From: Phytophthora sp. 'mugwort'
Taxonomy: Eukaryota; Oomycota; Peronosporomycetes; Peronosporales; Peronosporaceae
Assembly: GCA_033558025.1 (NCBI GenBank)
Contig: JAUCEF010000006.1
Span: forward strand, 2,294,001-2,358,000
Direction: 5' to 3'
DNA length: 64,000 nucleotides
The position numbers and the translations under genes are program-made. Positions 55,574 to 64,000 of this stretch are shown piece by piece (position 1 is the first letter of the stretch; each line of letters begins with the position of its first letter). The notes beneath the pieces were generated by a model. It saw nothing but the letters and a program-made list of their open reading frames with translations. It was not told the DNA's origin and searched no databases.

Positions 55574-58025
55574 TTACTGGAAGATCTTTATTGTACTGTC
55601 CGCGCCGCCCGTCGCGATGAAATTACGCGAAGGGTGATAAGTCACTGAGTGAACGGCTTCGCCCATCTTCGGCCGGTGCGCCTACAGAAAGACAAAAATG
55701 AATAGTCAGTCTCGATAAGTCAAATATCATCATGGAAACGCGTAAACCACACGCACCGTTTGCTCAAATACGCAATGTCTGTCCGGAACTGACCAGACGC
55801 GCAATGAACCGTCGTGGCCTGGAAGCAAATTCCACAAGAGTTTAGTTACAGGAGTGGCAGAGCGTTAACAAGAAGCACGCAACCGTACCTCCAGAAGCAA
55901 GATACAACCCCGCAGCGTCGATTGAAAGCGATGTGACAGAATCCTGGTGAGCAGTGAGAGAGCCGACACAGTCGCCTACGTCCCAGATCGGCATACACAG
56001 GTTAGACCATCTACGCATACAGCAAGCAATCGCATCAAACTAGTCGTACCTGCTCGCATGTCGTACAGCCGGATTTTCCGATCTTGGTGAGCAGCAATAG
56101 CGATTGGCATGGTAGGGTGAACAACCAACTGCACAACGAATCAAAGAACAGTTAAGGACTAACCCAAAGCCAGCGGAAGGAACACCCGATAGCGCACCTT
56201 ATTCACTTGACCCCCTCGTCCCTTCGTGTCGACGTCAATTGCTCGTGTCAACTGAATAACACGCTCAGCAGCGTAGTCGAACTGGGAAATAGCTCCATTT
56301 GTATACCCGACAACGCATGTCTTCGGATCCGTAAGCATCGAGTATACCGACGTTGGTACCAAGGAGCCACGAACGTTAGGACCTATTCGAAAGCATAACA
56401 CACGTTAGCCTCGTCGCTCAAATCGATTGTTCTAGAAAACTCGGGCTTACCAGTTCCATTTGTATTAGTCTTGCTCGCACACCGCAGTTCTCCCTGAAGC
56501 GTAAGCTCTATCGTACCACAAGAAAACAAAAGGTTTAAATTAGAAACAATCAATTTGCTAGATATGGAGCCTGCCCGAGCTCGTCTCAAATCATGCGGTG
56601 ACATACCTGACATAACCCCCCACGTTCGGACAACACCGTCCGCTCCAGCCGAGAACAATGTGTTTGAAAGCGGGTGTGCATGCAGATCCCAAATTGCGTC
56701 GTCATGAGCATCCTTCACTGAATGCATTTTCATGCCCTCATATTCCTCGTACGTGTACGGTTCCGGTTTATCCGTCTCTGTTCCTGGCAGATGGAACAGA
56801 TTTAGTGCGCCATCGCGCCCCGCGGACGCGAATGTACCTGCCCGTCCAGGCGGACATTCAGAGTTTTCCGAGCTAAACACGGCTAGAGCCAATACGCTCT
56901 TTGTATGCGTCCGCATTGTCACAAGCGAATCCACCTCAGTCGCCCTTTGCGATGGCGGGCCGTTAGCCACACTCGACAGATTCCACACCTTCACGGTGCA
57001 GTCCTCACTACCCGACACCAACAGTGGCTCCGTCGGGTGGAACGCAAGTGCTCGCACTCCATCCTGTAAAGAGTTAGCATAAATATGAGTATATCGTAGT
57101 TTGACTCACGGCGTAAGACACAACAACGTCGTACGTACCATGTGTCCCGACAGCTTCAGCTTTAACTTGTGCGCCCGGTACGAGCACTTGGGTGCGATTG
57201 CGATCACCGCAGGCTTCATCGTCTCAATTGTACCTGAAATATGATTCCAAATGTCAACAACCCACAGCAACATATTGAATTTCGTCGCAAGGACGTACGT
57301 TCAACGCGTTCCACCTCCCGTCCGGATCCCGAGGCCGATCTATTCATCTCACGCTCTACCTCGCGCCCTGAACCTGACGCCGACCTGCTCAGTTCTCGCT
57401 CGACTTCCCGTCCTGACGCAGTCCTATTCATCTCGCGCTCGACTTCTCGACCGGATGCCGTCCTAGACATCATTCGGGGTCGCGAGATCTCCATGCCCTT
57501 GCCCTGTGAGTTCTTGGGCGTGTTGGACGCGCTCTTATTCCTGCTATCTGTTCTATACATGCTGTAAGACTTGGGGCTGCCTGCGGGCGACGGCACAGGC
57601 GACTGCTGCTCAATGGTGCGCGCCGACTTGGAGCGCTCCATGGAGCGCGTGACCGTCACGCCACGCGAGACCTCTGCACTCTCGGAGCGCGGCTTGGTAG
57701 AGGGACCCCCTGTGCTGGAGACCGCGGCGGGAGACACCAGATAGCGGCCGCGTTCTTGCCGCAATGCGAACTCAAGCATTTTGACGCGCAGCATGGCATC
57801 CTTGTAAGCTTGTTCCTGCTCGCTGCGCTGGTCCTCGAGCTCGCGCACCTGGGCCTGCAGCTTCTGGCGCTCCTCATTCCACTGAGCCTCATCGCCGGCA
57901 ACGCTCGCGAACTGCCGCTGCAGGTAGCGCAGCGCCGCGTCCACGCTCTCCATGCTCGCTCGCAAAGGGACGTCCGTCCGTGCGGTCCTAATAGTATGGG
58001 GTTTCTCCCCCTCCTCTTTTCCCAA
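55574..58025 (-). CDS. STRN: Striatin-family WD40 scaffold
   Basis: Nine exons (58025-57299, 57233-57139, 57063-56607, 56507-56451, 56382-56198, 56128-56050, 55975-55889, 55818-55757, 55681-55574) keep phase and give 618 aa. Residues ~25-95 are the striatin coiled coil (AALRYLQRQFAS, DAMLRVKMLEFALRQERGRY). Residues ~180-240 contain four RTASGREVEREMN-type repeats. Residues ~265-618 form WD40 repeats starting LSGHMDGVRALAFHP and ending ATGGADSTIKIFQ. Striatins are PP2A B''' subunits that scaffold STRIPAK complexes. The fourth exon depends on an intron that is also open in frame, so a longer isoform is possible. Confidence 0.88.
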
Positions 58026-58155
58026 GCTCGCCCACTTGTGCTAGCGTCACCTAATTCCATCTCCATTAAACCCCAAAACCTCACTCCGTCCTTGAAGTGA
58101 GAGTGTTACATGTTACTTCTTATGTCACTGACCCGTTGTTTGATGTGCTGCACAC

Positions 58156-58174
58156 ACCAATTCCGCATTTTGCG
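58156..58174 (+). promoter_or_regulatory. Initiator-like element before VPS13
   Basis: CAATTCCGCATTTTGC at 58158 matches the oomycete initiator core (ATTYYNCAWTTT), 16 bp ahead of the ATG. Confidence 0.5.
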
Positions 58175-58189
58175 GTGACCACGACGCCC

Positions 58190-61100
58190 ATGTTCGAGAC
58201 GCTGGTAACGGGGTTGCTGACCAGCGCGCTGGGCAGCTACATCGAGCCCAAGTGCTTCAGCAGCGACAAGATAAATGTAGCGGTGTGGTCGGGTTACGTT
58301 GTGCTCACGGAGCTGGAGGTGAAGCCCGAGATGGTCGCGGATCTGCCAGCCGTCAAGCTTGTGCGCGGCCTCGTGGGCTCCATTGAACTCAAGATCCCGT
58401 GGAACCGGCTACAGTCCGACTCGGTGGTGGCTACAGTAGACGACGTGTACTTGCTACTGCGCACGGAGGAGGACATCGACACTGTAATGAGCCAGATGGG
58501 TGAGTTCACGCTCAAGAAGAAGCTGCTCGAGGAGCTTTACACCCAGGCCAAACGTCAGGAGCAGACGGCCGACGGAGCCGACACTGCCAGCAGCGAGGAC
58601 GGGTTCACCGCCAGGCTAGTCAACAAAATCATTGACAACTTGGAGCTGCACGTCCGTCGAATCCATATCCGCGTAGAGGACCACAGCACGGGGGACCACC
58701 CGTTCGCCTTGGGACTAACGATCGAGTCCGTGCACGTACAGTCAACTAACTCCAACTGGCAGCCGTCGTACGTGGACACTTCAAAAAGCAACGAGCCGCG
58801 CATCTTCAAGATCGTGGAGCTTAATCATCTGAGCGTGTACTGCAACCCAGACTGTGAGCTGCAGCGCGACCGCCAGATCGACTTCGAGACGTGCTCAGCA
58901 GAGGAGTTTTCCAGCGCGTTCAGTCGCGCAATTCCGAAACGGTTTGACGACAGACATTATCATCACATGCAGCTGTACCCGTCTCAACAGCAGCATCACT
59001 TTATCTTGAAGCCTGTTGATGCCAGTGCGCGGCTGATTGTGAACCGCGATGTGTTTGATGCGAACGTGCCCAAATTTGAGATTGATGTCAATGTGTCCGA
59101 GGTGGCGTTTCGGTTTGAGGAGTCACAGTACTGCGATACGCTGTACCTGGCGTCGGCGCTGCAGATCCCGGACCACTACACGAAGTACCAGCGGTATCGC
59201 AAGTTCAGACCGCGGGCTGCAGTGTTTGACGAACCTGCAGAATGGTGGAAATACGCAATCATTTCAGTTATGGAAGACTTGAAAACCAAGAAACAGCAAT
59301 GGACGTGGGGTTTTATGAAGGATCGACGTGAGGATCGCAAGCGTTACGTGAACTTATGGCAGCAAAAGTCACGCCAACTATTAGAGCTTGCAGATGTGGA
59401 TTTCGTTGTTTCTGACAGTGAAGACAACGACGACGATGCTAATGAACTAGGAGATACGATGGATGATGGTGACCAGGGGAGGAACCGGCCTTCCCTGCTT
59501 GACTATGCAAATCTGTCGAAGCTTTCGCCTCTTGAGATTGACTGCAGCCTGGAAGAAATCGAGCAGCGTCGAAGTGTAGAAGACGTGTTATTTTTCCGCT
59601 ACTTAGCTGATCTCGAGGTTCGGAAGTTCCAGGCTTCACGCGCTACTCGCGTTCGTCGCCGATTGCCAACGCCCCCGACGCAAAAAGCGCAAGCCTTTTC
59701 AGATACCGAATCTGTGGACACCGAATTCACAGAGTCCAGTGTGCCAGCTGAGGTTCGCTATCGATCGTGGGGTGCGTGGATGTTTGGCTGGACGTCGAAA
59801 TTGGCGGCGCCTTCTGCAGACGGAGAATCGGGGCTAACTCCTCATCGGATTATTCCTGAAGTGGAGCTTCGAGAACTGTTCAAGATATTAGAAGAGCCTT
59901 CTCGGCGCTCGAAGAAGCGCATGCATAAGCATCGTGACGTCAGCGGACAAGAAGATGCTTCTGATAGTGAATCTCAGATGGAACTCTGCGAGCTTTATCG
60001 AGTCACAGTGACACTGCAGCGGGGGTCGCTAACGCTAGCAAGTGACCCAGAAACGAACAAAACGCTGCTCCGCGATGACCCAAGCTACGGGCGAAAGTAT
60101 GCTCCTACTGAATTCCTGCTTGGTACCTTTTCTCAGTTACAAGTGGCTGCAGTGGCGAGAGATGAAACTGTGGTTGTGGATGTGTCATTGCAAGCTATTG
60201 AGGCATTTGATGAAAGCGCAGAAAGCTCGGCATTTTCTCGTCTTCTTAGTAGAAAGCAAACCATTCGTCCTACAGGGGATGGGGATGACGTCAATGTTAG
60301 CAAACTATCTGGCGTTGTGTTCCTGATGAGCTATGAGATGAATCCAGCAAATTCTAGCGCAGATGCCTCGTTGTTTGTTCATATGGAGCCTCTGGAAATT
60401 GTGCTATCACCAACCGCACGATGCTGGGGCCGCTTGGCGAAGTTTTTAGACACTCCTGCGAGTTTGGGGTTGTGGGAAGAACTGGAAGTTGCGTCATTCA
60501 ATGACATTGTCAATTTGAAGGCTCGAACCGACGCTAAACTGGACTACGTGATGGAGAACCGAATTGCACTTGCCGTAGATCTCCGTATTCAAGCACCAGT
60601 CATTATTATCCCCGAGAGTGACACCGACTATAACTGTGCTCGTCTCGTGGTTGATTTAGGTCGAATTAATTTTCGAACTGATCGTCTCAGTCAAATGGAC
60701 AGTGAACGAATGAACATGAGCTCAACTGGTGACCCATCATCAAGTAAATCAGCACCGGGGTCTCTGGCATTACTAAGCCCATCCCATTTTCGAGGTGTGA
60801 ATCCGAATACCTCTTTTGTTCAGCAGTTGTATGATGAAGCGGAGAGAGGAGAGGGAGCTATTCGCTGGAAGGAGGAGTTTTACGACAAATTCAGCCTATC
60901 TGTGGCAAATATCCACGTATTATTGATTCCTTATGGGAAGACGAGTCGAGGTCTAGACGATGGTGCTGGGAGCAACGGAATGAACTACCCATCAGCTTCT
61001 CTTCCACCGTACCTTACGGATATCTATGATGAGGAGCAAGAATACGAGCTGGTTGAGCGCTTCAACATTAACGTTACCGTTCGCATGTCGATTTTGCCAC

Positions 61101-64000
61101 TCGACGCAACGCTGACACGATTTTATGTCCACGCTGACCTTCCAGCTTTAACATTCAATTTGTCATTGGAGAAGTATTTCCAGTTGGTGTCATTGGCTGA
61201 TCGCTTCCGCGTGGCAAACGCTGAGGCACCGAAAAAGTCGCGGAAATACTCGGATGGTGGCTTGTTTTATTCACCAGAAGACGCATACGGAAATCCTGAT
61301 CCAGGCATGCCGAATCAGGACGACAGATACGAGGCTATGAGGAGGGGGAGTTTTCTCAGCACGTCGGCATTGAAAAAGTTCATGCTGAATGATATAGAAA
61401 GTGCCCCACCCTCGGTAACAGGTGCGTCACCTGACGATGCGGGAGACTCTGACGAGAATTCCAGCGTTGAAAGTGATGACACGTGGTTTAGCATCACTAG
61501 CGGGAATCTGAATCAAAGTGCTTCAGCACTAAGCGATGGTACTGCTGACGAACTGGAGCTTGAGCTCTGTAAATCTGATCTCACTGATTCGACACCGACT
61601 GATAACAACATTAGTGTGAGCATACCCCCACGCTCAGAGAGGAGGACTCGAAAGAGGCCACGACCGTATACTCCCGGCGGAACTACGAAGCTTCTTGATC
61701 GGAGGTTAATTGTATGCTCCTTCACTGTTCCACTGATATCGGTGCAGCTGAAGAAGCCTCGGTCTTCTGCGGTATCTTCGTACGCTTCCTACCGCTACGA
61801 TACGAGTGATTTTGACGAGGACCTTGCCGACAATGGTACAATACTGGTGAAGCTGCAAGGGTTTCGAATCCGGGTAGGTCAAAAGACCTTGTCCACGCAA
61901 TTGAACGTGAGCCTCATGTCGCTTGAAGTTGAAGACTTTATCGACGCTAGTGGCCGATCATCACAGTATTTACTGTTTTCATGCCCGACGATTGCTGCTC
62001 CATTTTCGATAAAAGCACCACTGCGTCGTAGCGGGAAATTCCCTGGCTACGTTACCCAACGTAGACGACCAACCAGGCAACGGGAACGAGTAATTTCTTT
62101 TCAAGGTGGCGGCGCGAAAGGCAGTGACGGATCACGATCGAGAGGTTTGGCAGCACCAGAGACGTTGTTGGAACTTGGTTTTAGCTCTTTGAACGACCAA
62201 AAGAGCGGCAAAGTGGTGCTGCGGGACGTGGATCTTCAACTTGGCTCAGTCCAGGTCAACTTCGACCAGTCATATGTTTGCTCATTAGTGGAGTTGTTCG
62301 AAGAATCATCTTCTCAACTTGCTCTGGTTCCTGCTTCTTCGCCAGGTGATATCGGTGGCGGTGATATTTCAATACCTGATATAGATGACGGTGTACCGCC
62401 TCCTTTCGAGCTCACACCCACTATCAAACAAGAATATTCGATGCCGGTAAACCTTACCGAGTCAGTTCGGGCAGACCTGGAGCGAGCGAGAAAGAATCTA
62501 TTTGAGCCGGTGTCAGATGCTCCGAAATCATCTGCGTTTAACGCGGGAAGTGAGCCCGCTCCTGTCGCACTGAAATTGGGTATCCGACTGCACTCTGTTT
62601 CTATCTGCTTCTCTGATCGTGGAGAGTCTGTAGCGTCCGTTGCAATTCTTGATTCCCAAGTGCAGGTTGCCACTGGGAAAGCAGACCAGATACATGTTTC
62701 CGGTTTGGTTGGCGATGTGAAGGTGTTCGATCTTTCATCCAAGAAGCGTCAGGAAGATGGACTTGGGATCAGCGGTGCTGCAGTGCGCGGGTTTGAGTCC
62801 TCATGTTCAGATTACATTGAGATATTTGGGCTGGATCACTCTGCCACGTTTTCGACGGATGAAACGAGGCACGTTTTGAGCGTTGAATGCTTGATTTTTA
62901 GAGAAATGGAATCGAAATCGATGGCCATTGTGGTAGACCAAGAGCAAGCGCACGTGCAAAAAGAGAAATCGATTCTGAGCTTGACAGTGCAACCAGTTCG
63001 TCTGCTAGCACAGCCGGAGTTTGTGGAGAGTCTAGCAAACTATGTTGTTGATGGCCCACTTCGAACTCATTTTCAGTCGAAGCGCGCCGCTTTGAGTGAC
63101 GATGTCACAGAGCGAGAACATAAGCGCTCGGTCTCATTAAGTTCTGACTTCCAATTAGCGCCAAGATTATCTCCAACTTCTGATCGCCCGCCAGAAACGT
63201 TGACTCCATTTTTCGACGCAGTCGATACGTCAAACAGGGAAGCTAAGCAATTCAATTGTGAAATGTCAAGTCCACTTACTTCCCCAAACGAGGATGATCG
63301 GCAAGGCAACGATCCCGAAAAGCAAAGTGGCCAGAGCGATGATTCTGCAGTGGGATACGACGTGGTTTTAATCCTAGCAAACATTCTGGACAATTTCGAT
63401 TTGGATGTCAAGCTCTATCACCCGTCTGTAGTTCTACCCTCGACTTCATTGAAAGACATACGACAGTCGTTGCAATCCCAGCCGTATCGAGGAATCGTGT
63501 TAGACTTTGGGACGATAGTAATCGCACTGCGGCGGGAAGCGTCTGAAGCCATACGTGAGGCTGCATGCGCACCGTACCAAGCTACTGTGACTGCTGACAG
63601 GCTGCAGATTACATCTCTTGCGGACCAAACTGCAATCCTTGACCGATCGGGCTTTCAGGTACGATGCAGTATTCCTACAAATGCGATGAGCGAAGACGTT
63701 GGCAATGGAGGAAACACAAGCGGTTTGCCAGAGATTACTTTGGATGTGGAAATTTATCCTATCTGCGTCAATGTCAGCGAAACCAACGTGTGCTTGTCAT
63801 TGGAGGTATTCTATGAAGCGATCATTCCGATGTTTGATACAGTCCAAGGAGTGATTCATCAAATGGAAACCTACGAGGGTGGGTCGGTTGAAGACTCTGC
63901 TAGTCTATCCGGTGGTCAGCTAGGAGAGAATGATGACTTTAGTGCTGCCTTACCTGCTGCAACGGTTGAGTCGGCGAGATGGGGGCAGCTGACAATCCGT
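58190..64000 (+). CDS. VPS13: VPS13-family bridge-like lipid-transfer protein, 5' part
   Basis: One unbroken frame of 1937 codons from the ATG at 58190 to the window edge; the 3' end lies outside. The first ~110 residues are the chorein_N domain (GLLTSALGSYIEPKCFSSDK, VAVWSGYVVLTELEVKPE, GSIELKIPWNRL). Repeating beta-rich segments typical of the VPS13 lipid-transfer groove follow, with acidic disordered insertions such as ~425-450 and ~1085-1120. VPS13 proteins move phospholipids between organelles at contact sites. It is divergent from striatin, with 164 bp between starts. No intron is seen in this portion. Confidence 0.93.
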   Translation, partial: MFETLVTGLLTSALGSYIEPKCFSSDKINVAVWSGYVVLTELEVKPEMVADLPAVKLVRGLVGSIELKIPWNRLQSDSVVATVDDVYLLLRTEEDIDTVMSQMGEFTLKKKLLEELYTQAKRQEQTADGADTASSEDGFTARLVNKIIDNLELHVRRIHIRVEDHSTGDHPFALGLTIESVHVQSTNSNWQPSYVDTSKSNEPRIFKIVELNHLSVYCNPDCELQRDRQIDFETCSAEEFSSAFSRAIPKRFDDRHYHHMQLYPSQQQHHFILKPVDASARLIVNRDVFDANVPKFEIDVNVSEVAFRFEESQYCDTLYLASALQIPDHYTKYQRYRKFRPRAAVFDEPAEWWKYAIISVMEDLKTKKQQWTWGFMKDRREDRKRYVNLWQQKSRQLLELADVDFVVSDSEDNDDDANELGDTMDDGDQGRNRPSLLDYANLSKLSPLEIDCSLEEIEQRRSVEDVLFFRYLADLEVRKFQASRATRVRRRLPTPPTQKAQAFSDTESVDTEFTESSVPAEVRYRSWGAWMFGWTSKLAAPSADGESGLTPHRIIPEVELRELFKILEEPSRRSKKRMHKHRDVSGQEDASDSESQMELCELYRVTVTLQRGSLTLASDPETNKTLLRDDPSYGRKYAPTEFLLGTFSQLQVAAVARDETVVVDVSLQAIEAFDESAESSAFSRLLSRKQTIRPTGDGDDVNVSKLSGVVFLMSYEMNPANSSADASLFVHMEPLEIVLSPTARCWGRLAKFLDTPASLGLWEELEVASFNDIVNLKARTDAKLDYVMENRIALAVDLRIQAPVIIIPESDTDYNCARLVVDLGRINFRTDRLSQMDSERMNMSSTGDPSSSKSAPGSLALLSPSHFRGVNPNTSFVQQLYDEAERGEGAIRWKEEFYDKFSLSVANIHVLLIPYGKTSRGLDDGAGSNGMNYPSASLPPYLTDIYDEEQEYELVERFNINVTVRMSILPLDATLTRFYVHADLPALTFNLSLEKYFQLVSLADRFRVANAEAPKKSRKYSDGGLFYSPEDAYGNPDPGMPNQDDRYEAMRRGSFLSTSALKKFMLNDIESAPPSVTGASPDDAGDSDENSSVESDDTWFSITSGNLNQSASALSDGTADELELELCKSDLTDSTPTDNNISVSIPPRSERRTRKRPRPYTPGGTTKLLDRRLIVCSFTVPLISVQLKKPRSSAVSSYASYRYDTSDFDEDLADNGTILVKLQGFRIRVGQKTLSTQLNVSLMSLEVEDFIDASGRSSQYLLFSCPTIAAPFSIKAPLRRSGKFPGYVTQRRRPTRQRERVISFQGGGAKGSDGSRSRGLAAPETLLELGFSSLNDQKSGKVVLRDVDLQLGSVQVNFDQSYVCSLVELFEESSSQLALVPASSPGDIGGGDISIPDIDDGVPPPFELTPTIKQEYSMPVNLTESVRADLERARKNLFEPVSDAPKSSAFNAGSEPAPVALKLGIRLHSVSICFSDRGESVASVAILDSQVQVATGKADQIHVSGLVGDVKVFDLSSKKRQEDGLGISGAAVRGFESSCSDYIEIFGLDHSATFSTDETRHVLSVECLIFREMESKSMAIVVDQEQAHVQKEKSILSLTVQPVRLLAQPEFVESLANYVVDGPLRTHFQSKRAALSDDVTEREHKRSVSLSSDFQLAPRLSPTSDRPPETLTPFFDAVDTSNREAKQFNCEMSSPLTSPNEDDRQGNDPEKQSGQSDDSAVGYDVVLILANILDNFDLDVKLYHPSVVLPSTSLKDIRQSLQSQPYRGIVLDFGTIVIALRREASEAIREAACAPYQATVTADRLQITSLADQTAILDRSGFQVRCSIPTNAMSEDVGNGGNTSGLPEITLDVEIYPICVNVSETNVCLSLEVFYEAIIPMFDTVQGVIHQMETYEGGSVEDSASLSGGQLGENDDFSAALPAATVESARWGQLTIR

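Overview
The window looks like oomycete nuclear DNA, most likely Phytophthora or a close relative. Genes are dense, with short GT-AG introns of about 59-99 bp (one of 233 bp in the ribosomal protein gene). Several promoters carry an oomycete-type initiator (GCTCA-YYY-CAWTTT-like). Some proteins have oomycete-style domain fusions, and the transposons (piggyBac, Crypton, Mutator-like, hAT, Tc1/IS630-like) fit such a genome. Gene models were built by joining open reading frames at splice sites so that frame and phase close. Family assignments rest on motifs recognised by eye, not on database searches.

Left gene block (1-12.9 kb): the end of an ankyrin-repeat gene (-); a six-exon fusion of a TMEM181/Wntless-like membrane domain to a class-3 lipase (-); a TPLATE-like coat subunit (-); the SMC5/6 subunit NSE4 (+, frame apparently damaged); a secreted, membrane-anchored acid sphingomyelinase-like phosphoesterase (+); and peptidyl-tRNA hydrolase 2 (-). 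Right gene block (48.6-64 kb): an HTH domain fused to a uracil-phosphoribosyltransferase-like domain (-); a second sphingomyelinase-like gene (-); ribosomal protein L23a (+); striatin (-); and the first 1937 codons of a VPS13/chorein lipid-transfer protein (+).

Between the blocks lies an expanded family of tiny (102-106 aa) ABM-type (dimeric alpha/beta barrel) proteins. I find ten copies or remnants. Six look intact (13.5, 14.6, 16.2, 41.3, 43.8, 45.9 kb), two are frameshifted (46.9, 48.1 kb) and two are decayed relics (27.1, 51.9 kb). Three sets are arranged as head-to-head inverted duplications. The intact copies and the two sphingomyelinase genes lie in mirror order around a 24-kb transposon nest: sphingomyelinase, intron-containing ABM gene, then a head-to-head ABM pair on each side.

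The nest (16.8-40.5 kb) holds a decayed Tc1/IS630-like transposase, several Mutator-like fragments (one non-autonomous element has a perfect 9-bp target duplication), a hAT C-terminus, a MITE-like repeat array, a complete but mutated piggyBac bounded by TTAA, a decayed Crypton tyrosine recombinase and a further Mutator-like element. Foldbacks and short tandem repeats are scattered through it. The unusual feature of the window is the repeated palindromic duplication of the ABM gene with near-invariant protein sequence.
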